From Pterobdella sp. o SKG-2022 (Eukaryota > Annelida > Clitellata > Hirudinida > Piscicolidae): 64,000 nt of DNA. Position 1 is the first letter of the stretch; each line of letters begins with the position of its first letter. This document shows, in pieces, positions 11,906 to 23,095 of this stretch. A program made the translations under genes and the position numbers. Location of the stretch: NCBI GenBank assembly GCA_964035795.1, contig OZ038321.1:6918079-6982078 (forward strand). Reading direction: 5' to 3'. The notes under the pieces are model-generated. The model saw only the letters and a list, made by a program, of their open reading frames with translations. It did not search any database and had not been told where the DNA came from.

Positions 11906-12080
11906 TGCTTTTATTCACGCTTCAATTTTCAATGAAGTATAAAACTTCATACAAAATCTATTTTAAAAACACCTTTCTAGAAATTATTTTTTGAGAAATA
12001 TTCAAAAATCTTACAGAAGTGTTCCGTGGAAGTCAAAATGGCAAAGGTGACATGCAAAAATAATTAAAATTTGCATCATT
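11906..12080 (+). repeat. 165-base dispersed repeat, copy 4
   Basis: Starts TGCTTTTATTCACGCTTCAA, has TTATTTTTTGAGAAATATTC, and ends GGCAAAGGTGACATGCAAAA. In direct tandem with copy 3. Confidence 0.6.
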
Positions 12081-12288
12081 CAAATTAACTCATCATTTCA
12101 GTTACTAACATTTATTTTTTTTCTAAAACTGGAGTAACATACCAAACTTTCTAATATTTTATATAAAATTAAAATTAACTTAAAATCAAATTTATTATAT
12201 AAAATACATAATATATGAACATGCATGGAATTCTAATGATTTATTCTAAACAAAAACTTTTTCTCGTTATTTGTTATATTAATTTCAG

Positions 12289-12392
12289 GAAAAAACTGCA
12301 CCAAAGAGAGATACATTTGGACGTTATCTTTCGTCCTTTTTTGTGCCCTACTGCTTGCCTGTCTCACATTTTTTTTTAGATTCAAAATCTAA
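12289..12392 (+). CDS. Candidate terminal exon encoding a C-terminal membrane helix
   Basis: A good acceptor (TTATATTAATTTCAG) opens a frame of 34 codons, KNCTKERYIW followed by TLSFVLFCALLLACLTFFF, RFKI and a stop. This is a charged stretch, a roughly 20-residue hydrophobic helix and a basic tail, as in a tail anchor or type I end. No upstream partner exon was found on this strand, so it may belong to a gene beyond the gap, or be chance. Confidence 0.25.
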
Positions 12393-13000
12393 CTACTTCT
12401 ATCTCAACTACATTTAGATTTCTAGATTTTTGTTTCATTTCGGAAAAGTAAAAAAATGAGTTTTATTGTTTCATTATAAACGGGTTTTAACTGTTATAAG
12501 TTTCAAAAGATGCATTTGTAAAACTAGTGGATAAGTGAAAAAACAACTGATTTTCAAAAACCTCATCTTTAGAAAGATGCATAAGGTTAATAATTAATTT
12601 TAAAACACTCGTTGTATCATAGCATAATCAACTTCAAACTAGTCTGTATATAATACTCTATACTTAATTGGTTCAGTAAAATTACAAAATTTAGCATTTA
12701 ATTCATATCCTATCGCTGAAACATAACTTGATGGTCATAAAAAAAGCGAGAGACTAAGATTAAAGTTCGATGAAAGTAAATTGATGCAAAATAAAGAAGC
12801 CTATCGGATGAGTCAAGTTTTGTTTTAATGATCGTCACAAGTATTTACTGATACAAATCTAAACTACTAAATTCATTAAGTTGAGGTGATGATATTACTT
12901 TAGAAGAATTCATACACTTGATGCATGATAAATAGTTTTGTGGGTTAAAGCGAAATATCAAATATATATCTTAATCAATTCAGAAGATTCAAAGTAGAAA

Positions 13001-16000
13001 TTAAAATTTAAGTAAAACATCCCTTGCAGAATCTGACATTTTTCTCGCAAAACTGCTTCTGTTAGGCAAGCCTTCAAAATTCAGGGTGTCCATGTGGAAG
13101 GTAGGAACTTCTTCATTCTCTTCCTTCTCTGAAGGGCTACCTTTCATTTTTTCAACTGCCCTTTTACAGCCTTCATGCGAAATTGTTGGATATTTAAATA
13201 GATATATTGGAAAAAGATTTTTATTTATTTATTGAAAAAATTTCATATGAATAAATGGATGCTTCAAATAATGCATGTAGTTTATTTCATATTTTTAGAA
13301 AAAATTTTAGTTGGTTTTCATTGGTTTATATTATTGTTTTGTTATTATTATGAATAGTTCTCAGTTGAGTTGCTCAACTGAAACCGAGAGGGGTTTACTA
13401 GCTGCTTTATCTTCTTGTTTCAAGTTTGTTTAAGAAATTCGATTCGGGTTTTTTAAACAGAAAAAGTACAGATTTGTGTAAAAAAGATAGTAGGTATATT
13501 TTTCAGTCAAGATGGAAGAATCTAGATATAAAATTTTTAAGCAGTTTAGTAGCTGCTGGTTTTGAAGAAATGCAGAAACGCCATTTTAAGATAATAGAAG
13601 TCGTTAATCTAAATTTTTTATTTCAATGATGTCTCGGAGTGATGACGTTTTAACTTCTCGCTCTATTATCTTAAAACTTTATGCATACTTTCTACAATAA
13701 TAATTACTTTTCTTGAAACGTTGCCAAACCATCTCAAAATATTTTGCCTCACAATTTCAACAAATATATTCTCCAACCTCAATCTACCCATCAGCCTAGA
13801 GAACAACACACGTCATAAAAACACCCGTCTTAATGCTCTTTTAAAGTTTCTCTATTGATGCTATCGATTTCAACTGACAACAAAATATGATTGTTTGAAC
13901 TTATTTTAAAGAACAAATTTATCAGCTTTTTTTGAAAGATATCTAAAAATATTCGTTTCAAAGACATTGTCACAGTATGTCTTTATTGTGATGAAGTAAA
14001 ATATGATTTTAAACTTGTGGAAGTTGACTATAATGAAAAAATCGAGACAAGGAGAAATTTGCGATGAAAAACTTAATTCAAAACGACTGTTATAAAAATG
14101 AAAATTAAATAAATGTTTGTAATATTTAAAATTGAACGTGTCTAGCTCACCATGACTGGCTAGTTTGATGAAGAACTCAATAAGTTCCAAGATGGACATG
14201 AAGGACATGCCCATGTACAAGCCGATCACCCCTCCAATGTCCGAAAGTAACTGCGATACCTTTGTATTTAATGTAGGTATAATTAGAATCTATTATTATA
14301 TATTTTTTTGTACATGTCTCTCAAAGCAAGTGAGGTTCAGACCGGGATCTTAATCTATGTCTACGGTCAAATGTTTTTTCAACTGAACTATTTAATGTCC
14401 CTTAATGATATTTATAAGTACGCTATATAAATTTAAATAAATAAATAAACTTATTTTGGATAAATATTTTATAGATTGAAATTTATACAGATGCAATCTT
14501 ACCTCATATCCAGGAGATTCTGAAATGACTTGGAAATTGAATCTATCAAAAAATATTTCCAGAACCAAGAGGTTGTTTTTGTAATCATTTCCATCAATTT
14601 CATAAGGCAGTTTTGACTTCAAGTACTTCAGCGTGTCATTCTGTTAAGTTGTATATACCATAATCCCTTTAATTATTGAGAACTTTAGTTTTACTTTGTA
14701 ATGTTTCACGCATTTTAAACACATAGTTATTACGTTGAAATTATTCCATATATCGTTAAGCTGAAAGTTTTACATAACTCAAAACAGTTTTCATTCTAAA
14801 TGTTTTTAATTAATTGTGCCCAAAAATCTGTCGTTAAATACAAATTAACTGATAATAAAATTTTTGGATTTTTTACCCTAATATTTAAGTTAAAATAAAG
14901 ATGAAGAGTTGTAACTATAAGTCTATAATAATAATAATAATAATAATAATAATCATAATATGAATTAGCAAAAACAATAAATGCTTTAATTTTCATAACA
15001 AATACTCGATATGAACTCACAACGAGTTCCTTTGATGGCCAGACTCCTATGGATATCGAGGTGGAGTAAGATGTTTGCCTAGCAACCAATTTAAATGTAC
15101 ATTTCCACATTAATTTAATTAGTTGTTCTGTTGTATTGGAACTCAATGAAAAATATTGAAAATATAAGTGGAAATAATATTTTATAATGAAAAATGTTAA
15201 ACAATAAGTTAATGGTCAAGATTAGAAACTTAGCCAAATACTAAAAAAATTAATGAAAATTAATCAATAATAGAGAAATTTGTTCTAAAGATTAATAATT
15301 TAATCTCTTAATCTATTAAATAGTTAACGATAAAGACCGGCAGACGACAGGGCAATGACATGAGATGCGGTTGTTGTTGTAATCTTCCAACACTCTTTTC
15401 ATACAGCTCTCTGTATGTTTATGAGCTTAATTACACTAAGAAAAAGCTAAACTATCACTCAATAGAAGGGGAAAATAACAAATGAATTCGGTCTACTTTC
15501 GTTTATTTATTTAGTAAAATACTGATGGTTAAATTTAAGGTTACTATAACTTTAAAAAAATTAACAATATCATCAACGGAATAATAACAATAATTATAAA
15601 TCCAAAAAAATCAATATATAAAGCTAATCATTGTTGTTGTTTTTGTTGTTCGTCAATGGTGTTCGAATATGACCATGGCAACAAAGAAAAAAATATTATT
15701 ATATATTTATTTATATATACATATATATTTTACTGAATAAAAATGTATAGAAAATTATCATAATAAGAGATGAAAATAAATATTATCATAGAATAAATCA
15801 ATAAATAAGAATGAATAAGTAAGCTATAATAGTAATGATAATAATAATAGTAATAATAGAAGAACAAAATAAAAGTAAAATATTAAATGAATAGAAATAA
15901 ATAAGATGAAATAAAGATAAAATAGCTCTTATCTGTGTGTTCTTGTATGGCTGATCAGGCCGATTCGCGCCAGAAAACCTTTTCCGCATGTTTGGCACCA

Positions 16001-19000
16001 GTGTGTGTGAAGTCTCTCTGGTGCACCTTCTCCAGCTTGCTGAACAGTATTAGGGCTAAGACACAGCCCTGCTTGACTCCGTTGATCACTTGAAAGGGTT
16101 CTGAGCTTCCACCATCGTTGAGCACTCTAGCTACCATGTCATCATAAAAAAGACGGACCATTTTTACAAATTTTTCTGAACAACCAAATTTTGCTAGGAT
16201 TTTCCATAAACCTTCTCTGCTTACTGAGTCGAAAGCTTTGTTGAGGTCAACAAAAGTGATATAAAGGTCTTGGCGTTGTTCCATACTTTTCTCTTGAAGT
16301 TGGCGTGCTGCAAAGATCATGTCAATGGTTTCTCTGCCAGTTCGGAATCCACATTGACTCTCAGGTAGGTGATCTTGCTCTAGGTGCTTCAGTAGGCGAT
16401 TCAAGAAAACACGAGCTAAGATCTTTCCCGCAATTGAGAGAAGAGAGATGCCTCTATGATTGTCGCATGTACGTTTGTTTTCTTTTGTTTTATAAATGTG
16501 TGCAATGGTAGCGTCTTTAAATGCTTGTGGAAGCGTTTCTTTTTCCCAATGTGAACGAAACAAATCAGTGAGTCATCTAGTGAGTGAAATACCACCTGAT
16601 TTGAATATTTCTGCCGGTATAGCATCAGGACCTGGGGCTTTACCTGTTGATATATGCTTAATGGCTCTGGCGACTTCATCAACAGATGGAAGTGCATCAA
16701 GATCTTTGTTTATTTCTACCTGGAGAAGGCGTTGAATCGCTTAGTCGTTGATCTTTGATGGTCGATTAAGAATGCCATTAAAATATTCGGCCCATCTTTT
16801 TAAGATTTCTTTCTTATCAGTGATCAGCTTTGAACCATCAGCACTCAGTATAGGTGTATTTTTTGATGACTGTGGTCCATAGAGGCACTTGAGAGCATCA
16901 TAAAAACGTCTCATGTCATGGCTGTCAGCATAACCTTGTATTTCTTCGGCTTTTTAGCTGAGCCATGTGTTTTGCTGATTTTGAAGCCTTTTTTGGACCT
17001 CTCTGCGCATATTGGCAAAGGCATTTTTCTTTGATTTCGATTTCGGGTCATTCTGGTGAGCTCTGAATAACTGGCGTTTCTCTTTCAACAAGGTTTGAAT
17101 AACAATATCATTTTCATCAAACCAATCTTGATGTTTCCTGGAGGTTGAGCCAAGGACTTGTAATGCGGAAGAATAAATCATTTCTTTCATAAACTCCCAG
17201 TCGTTGCTTTCAACCCTTGAGAGTTCGTGTTCAAGATTGTTCGCAAATTCCTGTTGAACCTTGGGGATTTTCAACTTTGTGACATCAAGCCGCTTTAAAG
17301 CTTTTTGTCCTTGAGGTTTTCTCACAGAAATAACTTGCAACTTGGTTTTGGAAATTATAAGCCGATTATCTGTCCAACATTCCGCTCCACACATAGAGTT
17401 GGTTACTTTTACATCTTGTCGGTCTTTGGATCTAATAATGATGAAGTCAATCAGATGCCAGAGCTTAGAGCAAGGGTGCATCCAGAAAGTCTTGTTGCGG
17501 GTTGGAAGACTAAACAGAGTGTTTGTTATGATGAGTCCAAATGCTGTACAAGTTTTAAGCAGACGTAAACCATTACTATTACACTTGCCAATTCCATGAT
17601 GACCTAAGACTCTTTCCCAAGCATGGTGGTCCTTGCCAACACGAGCATTAAAATCCCCGAATAGGATGAGTTTATCCGATTGCAAAACAGTGGAAATAAG
17701 AGCTTCCAATTCTTCATAAAATTTGTCTTTGACATCATCTGGATTAGTCATAGTGAGGGCGTATGCACTTATGAGTGTAGCAGTTCTTTTTTTACCCAGA
17801 GGAAGTTTGAGTTTCATTAGACGATCATTTAAGCCTTCAAGAAGATCATCTAGTTTCTTCACAAGCTGGTTTTTGATGGCAAAACCGACTCCAGCTTCGC
17901 ATCGTTCACCACTTTTTCTTCCACTCCAGAAAAAGGTATAGCCACCACCAATTTCAGTAAGTTGTCCTTTGTCTGAGAGACGGGTTTCACTGAGAGCAGC
18001 TAAGTCAACTTGATAACGCCCAAGTTCTCTGGCTATCAGAGCAGTTCTGCGTTCTGGTCTTCCAGAACTGATAGTTTATTAAGGTTCTAACATTCCAAGA
18101 TGCTAGAATTAAGTTGAATAATTTTTTAGTTTGACCGCAAGGATGGGAAAACTCGTCAGCTGCGGTTTGCTGGCCAAGTAAGACTAGAACAGGCTATTTT
18201 TGGAGCACCTTTTCTAGCTTCGTCCTCATGCAAGGAGGCAAGCAGAGCTATCCTGTAGAAGGCTGCTTGGTCGCTCAGGGGGCTGCCGGACTTCGCTGCT
18301 GTTCTAGATTCAGAAAAGAACGACCATATGGCTTGAGCCGCCTGTGTGTAGGTTTGCAACTACAGCTTCCAGTGATTCCTCACCTGCTGCTTCATCACTC
18401 TCCTAACGCCACAGGGCTTGGTAAATTAAATGGTCTTTGTTGCCATGACCTGCGTTGTAATGAGGTTTAAGTGAAGAAGGCTTGCGCAGCACCGACCTCA
18501 CTCTATCGTCCAGACAAGCTTGAGCCAGTGGCAAAACTGGGTCAAGACAGCTGGATGCAGGAGCTGCCGGAGAGACGAGCTAATGCGTTATCTAACCGCC
18601 TAAGGGGCTTCACTCTTGATTTGGGATAGTGTTTATTCCCTTAGCCTTTGCTTTTAACGAGGAGCTAAACCACAAGGCAGCGGTATCAGAGGGTAGTTTT
18701 TAGTGATTTTAAGGTTGCACAACCACCGGTATTTTTATAAAGATACCATCTCGAAGAAGGCTGCCAACCAAGGCTGAAGAGCCCTTTCCACCCTAATCAA
18801 CTAATACAGAATTAAACCTACGTTGAGTGTTATTCTCAACACTACACACTGTCCAGTTCTCACTGCCAAATACACTGCCTTTGAACGGATAGTATGGATC
18901 TGCACACTTGCATTGCTCTATCACATTCCCTTGGTAGCAAGATCTCTGGCATGCCTGGGTGTGTTTTGGGTAGCAGGGTAATTTCTTATGATGTTTTTCA

Positions 19001-22000
19001 AGTGAGTACTAAGAAATCTTGCATTTTAAATAGATTATAATCAATAAATAGTGTTTTATAACATTAATATATTTTTTTTACAATCTATTAATTATATTTT
19101 GTTTCATAGCTCAATTTTATGGCTTTTTATGAGATTTCACATTATCTTAGTCATAAAAACTTTTCCCTTCATAGCTTTAAGTATATTAAGGTTTTTCCTG
19201 ATTTTTCAATAGTTATATTTAACACTTACGTTACAAAAAACAGTCTTTTATCAAACTTTTGTTGTAAAACTTATAAATTGCGCAGCCGAACCCCAGTTAT
19301 GGGCGGCTTAATTGTTGACTTACTTGTTAAGAATACTACTGCGTCAATATTTTTTACTGAAACGAATAAACTCACCGTTTGTGTGTAATTAGTGTGAGTA
19401 TACAATTCGTTATAAATGATCTTTTTTTCAAGTTTTTTCGAATCAGTTTCATCCACGCAGTCCGAGTACTTGCCACCCACCCTTGACAGCACCATCTGAG
19501 GGTTTCATTGTTATGTTTATGAAATTATTTTTTAAGCTATTTAAAAACACTATGGTTCAGAATTTTAAAAAAGAGTTAACTAATTTTTTCAACGTATTTC
19601 AACATGAAGTTCCTTCACAAAATGACAAGGTTCACCACATACATGGCTCATTTTATAATCACTTAAGTATTAAAAACCCCTATACAACACTTTCAAAACA
19701 TTTTTCGTAGTTTAACTCAAAATAAATAAAGTAATAGAAAATTCATTTTGTAACCATATTTTTGTTAAGTTCAGCCCTCTTTAATACAATACATCGACCA
19801 ACAAAAATAGAGCCACCTTCTGAAGAGTGATGGAGGTGGAGTGGCCAGGTCCAACAAGAATGCCTTGGTCTTCAGGGAAAGGCAGCTCATAACCCGGATG
19901 TACTTGAACCTGTGATGTGTTGACTCAGGGTTATATAGAAAGCTTATATATAACTGTGAAAAAAATTTTAACGTTTCAGTTTTGAGTTTATAAAAAGATT
20001 TTCGATACTTGTGACGACAGGTAAAAAAACGATATAAATCATTAAACTTAAAAACCAAACCAGGGGGAATTTTTATTGCTTCCAACATTTCTATCATAAG
20101 CACCGTCAACATGTCGGTATTATTATTGCTATTTTTACTCGCGTTAATTCATTTTTAGTGTTATTTCAAAAGAATTGATTATTATTACTACTATTATTAT
20201 TAAACTTATGACTATTTTTATTCTTACTCGTACTCCTGCAATGTCTCCAGCATCATTGACATATTCCTCTTGGTTAACATTGATCACCATCACCAACCCT
20301 ATCATCGGTTGACGTGGTAATCCATTATTTAACTGTTATTTCTTTAGCTAATAACTAACTATTAAAACATACAAATATCGTTTATATCACAACTGGCAAC
20401 CGTATCTACGTCCAGTCTTATAAGATTGCAATTCTTTATGAGCCCAGCCAGAGTTGAAGATGTAGCAGTTGCCGTGTATTGGATTGTCTATTCTCACAAA
20501 GTGACTGCATGTTGTGATATGCCGTATGAAATATTATATGGTTTGTGCCACTAACGATATTCAAAGTTTTGTGCTTGATTTATATTTAAAAACGAGTCTA
20601 TAACTTTGAAGGAATATGAATTATTGGAAATTGAAAATGTTAGTACTGAAATAATAACCTACATTTTGCAATAGTTAAAATAAATGTCTAGGAGTTAACT
20701 GCATTAAAAATACTCACTTGGGGTCACAATTGCTTCCAGCATAGGAACAGTTAAGTATCATGTCGTCTATGGAGTATCCGCTCGATTTTCTGCAAATTGA
20801 AGTTTACATCTAAAAAAACTATTTTCATTACTTGCTAATGGGATCTGTTTATAAAAATAAACTAGGATTTTCATAGAAGGAACGTTTATTATTATAAAGA
20901 CTTTTCATGTTTTCAGTCGACTTTTTATGAATGTAATAATAATTATCAATGTACCTTTCTTCAGGTGTCAACTTCACAATCTGCTCTGTAAGCAACTCTG
21001 CATTCTTGTACTCAGTTTTTGTCACCTTTGAGGTGAGAAGTTAAACAGCAAAATAAAAATATTGTGAAAATGGTCAGCAAATTTTGTGAAAGACAAGTAA
21101 AAAACCCAGACTGTATAAATATATGTTCAATTCAATAAAAATTTGTCACTAGACACAATAAAATGAGTATACTTGAAAATGATAGTTAGTTAACGATTGT
21201 TACTTAACGATTAAGCTACTTAGTTAACGAAATGCTTTGTTTCTTAATAAAGTTTATCAGTGTTTTTGAATATATTCAATAAAAATATGAAATAAATACT
21301 ATTAGAGTTATAATGAAAAATGCTCATAAAAAAATGTTAACCTTCGACTCTTTAGTTGTAGTAGTAGTAGTTGTGGTGACAGTAGTAGGAGGTTGGGTGG
21401 GAATAGATTTTGTAGGTGAAGTTATCTTCATCACAGGTGGTCTAATAGTAGTGGTTGGTTGTTGGCACATTTTCTTCATCAGCTGGTTTACCTGACACAG
21501 ATCACAGTTTTTCAGATGGTTTTCACTGCCGTTGTAAGTAGCACAACATGAACAACAACATGTGATGTCATGTTGAGCATCTGTCATAACAGTTCAATAT
21601 AAGTTTCAAAGTCATTAAAAGATTATTTAAGTTTTTGTGCGTAAAGTTTAGTGAAATAAGTACTTTTTGTTTGTTTTTCTCACCATTCAAAAATAATTTT
21701 TTGTATCGAAATACCATCGTCAAGTATTCATTGGCCACTCAAAAATCTATATAATGTTTTAATCAATTTATATTTATCAATTACTATATTAACTAATAAA
21801 TCCATAATCACAAAATCACATCATAACAAACCAGTAGATCGTTTCTTCCTGCTGCTGCTTTGAAAGTCAAGGAAGGCGGTCTTTTTGATTGGGTTAATGT
21901 TGCAGATGGTGACTGCTGGAAAGTTTATTCCTTTCGCATGCGCCACTGATATCTGGCATTTGAAAGATTGGCTTCCATTGTGCAATTTGGAAAATTTTAG

Positions 22001-23095
22001 AATGATAATACTGATAGTACTAATGGTTTAATGAAAATTCTTCAAATATTTACTGTTATAAGAAGTGGAACATTCAATAAATGAATATTGAAATACAAAA
22101 ATTCACAAAATTTATCAATTTGAATATGATTTCATAGAACCAAATACTTTTTACTCTACTAAAAAATAGTTCAAGTAGAATAGCTTGAAAAATACAACTG
22201 AAGACTTGACTTTTCAAACCAAATTATGTAGGAAGCTTTTTGTAAGACGAAATTACATTATCAAGTACATATTGGATCCTTATAATGTGAGACCATTTGA
22301 AATTATTTGATGTATCAAAGTGCTTGATTTTTCGAAATTATAATCCCAAGGAAAGAATTCGTAACACTGAAAACCTAAGGCGGGATTCGAACCATCAACC
22401 ACCGTGCTCTTTATATAAAATACAACTTAATGTACAATAGTCATACCTCCACAGTGATGGGGTAGGAGAAATATTTCAAAATTTGAGATACCATGTTTAT
22501 TGTCATGAAAACAGCTGCAGCTATCGTTACTGCCAGCCAGAAGACCTTCTTCACGAAACCTGTTGATTTGAAGGTAGTGTAAGTGTAATAAAAACTTAGT
22601 GAGATTATAAAAAATTCCAAAATGATTTGTATCTTCTATACTATTATATTTAGTTTACATAAAATAAAGAACTTTTATAAAATTTCAGATTCAAAACGCC
22701 AAAAGTATATCAAAACCTAATAATAGATTAGTCTAGAGGATTAATTTGTTGGAGTCTTCTGAATATAAAAGTGATTTGAAGAAAATATTGGTATATCCTT
22801 TAGCGCCTTTCCTTATAGTTAAAAGCGCTTGCTACAAATTTAATGAAGTGAAAACACTTTGCGGAACAAGTGCTTATTTTCGGTAACCCGAGATTGAACA
22901 CGAAAACTATTAATAATTAGAGGTACGAGTTTTAGCCACAAAACGTCTTTAAGGTTTTAGTTGCATTCTTTGAAGCCATTCAGGGAATGTATCATTATGA
23001 GAATAGAATTTAAAACCTTTGGAGATTTGGATAGGAGCCAGTCCATGTATTGTTGTGTTACTTATGAAATCTGAGGTGAGCTCTTTAGTCGACAT
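13001..23095 (-). CDS. DEG/ENaC (ASIC-like) sodium channel, multi-exon
   Basis: Amiloride-type trimeric cation channel subunit of the plasma membrane. Exons (minus): 23095-23017, 22559-22447, 21952-21832, 21580-21342 (or to 21492), 21025-20955, 20789-20718, 20504-20401, 19909-19817, 19495-19376, 18954-18822, 15410-15338, 15078-15021, 14640-14503, 14259-14151, 13170-13001. Introns are GT..AG with matching phases, apart from one unresolved gap between 20401 and 19909 (candidate exon near 20085-20000 with IPPGLVFKFND). Features in order: N-terminal TTIHG gating motif; TM1 (VFWLAVTIAAAVFMTI); FPAVTICN; DDMILNCSYAG; GNCYIFNSG; ELPFPEDQG; YSDC; CQRSCYQGNVIEQCKCADPYYP-type Cys block; CHCPVVC; SYSTSIS..WPS; LEIFFDRFNFQVI; TM2 LLSDIGGVIGLYMGMSFMS with a G-M-S selectivity filter; a charged cytoplasmic tail. 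About 563 aa without the missing exon. The fourth exon may carry a Thr-rich insert. A LINE fills the 18821-15411 intron. Ligand unknown. Confidence 0.88.
14385..14450 (+). mobile_element. CR1-like LINE 3' tail scrap
   Basis: AATGTCCCTTAATGATATTT then AAGTACGCTATATAAATTTA and (AAAT)n. This is the same terminal design as the LINE ending at 35165 (GCGCGCTATATAAATCTAAA). It lies inside a channel-gene intron. Confidence 0.45.
14925..14962. repeat. (TAA)n microsatellite
   Basis: About 10 TAA units, interrupted once by TCA, in an intron of the channel gene. Confidence 0.85.
15645..18800 (-). mobile_element. LINE copy 2, both ends kept, internal RT deletion
   Basis: Same family as 7345-10651 and better preserved. 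On the minus strand it has a GC-richer 5' UTR (18800-18150) and an apurinic-type endonuclease (about 18070-17300, with SETRLSDKGQL, GDFNARVG and a DFIII/WTDNRLI end in which the usual catalytic DH reads DN). Then come a linker to 16954 and an RT (16735-16045, NHRGISLLSIAGKILARVFL, FVDLNKAFDSV, VKQGCVLALILFS). The frame then jumps straight to KLEKVHQRD and a C2H2 finger CQTCGKGFLARIGLISHTRT at 15955-16020 in a shifted frame. About 1 kb of RT palm, thumb and connection is missing compared with copy 1. It is inserted in the sense direction in a channel-gene intron. Confidence 0.88.
21145..21262. repeat. Inverted-repeat element family 2, diverged copy
   Basis: CTAGACACAATAAAATGAGT then AAGCTACTTAGTTAACGAAA and TTTCTTAATAAAGTTTA match the flank and right arm of the perfect palindrome at 37156-37303. 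It lies in a channel-gene intron. Confidence 0.5.
22225..22300. repeat. MITE-like family 1, diverged copy
   Basis: GAAGCTTTTTGTAAGACGAA then ATTACATTATCAAGT..TATAATGTGAG, the same layout as 5648-5705. It lies in a channel-gene intron. Confidence 0.5.
22375..22420 (-). repeat. tRNA-like fragment (box B)
   Basis: The minus strand reads GTTGATGGTTCGAATCCCGC, a clean T-arm/box B, without a foldable tRNA around it. Probably a second SINE type or a broken copy. Confidence 0.3.
22800..22942 (-). repeat. tRNA-derived SINE, copy 2 (diverged)
   Basis: Keeps AAAAGCGCTTGCTACAAATT plus TAATGAAGTGAAAACACTTT and GGAACAAGTGCT, but the tRNA head is heavily mutated. It sits in the first intron of the channel gene. 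Confidence 0.6.

Noticed and set aside
13426..13629. 67-aa plus-strand open frame
   Set aside because: Lies inside a channel-gene intron with no recognisable domain, acceptor or partner exon.
19119..19388. 89-aa plus-strand open frame
   Set aside because: Overlaps, on the opposite strand, the end of a channel exon and its intron; no family features.
21313..21495. Val-rich plus-strand open frame
   Set aside because: Antisense of the Thr-rich part of a channel-gene exon.
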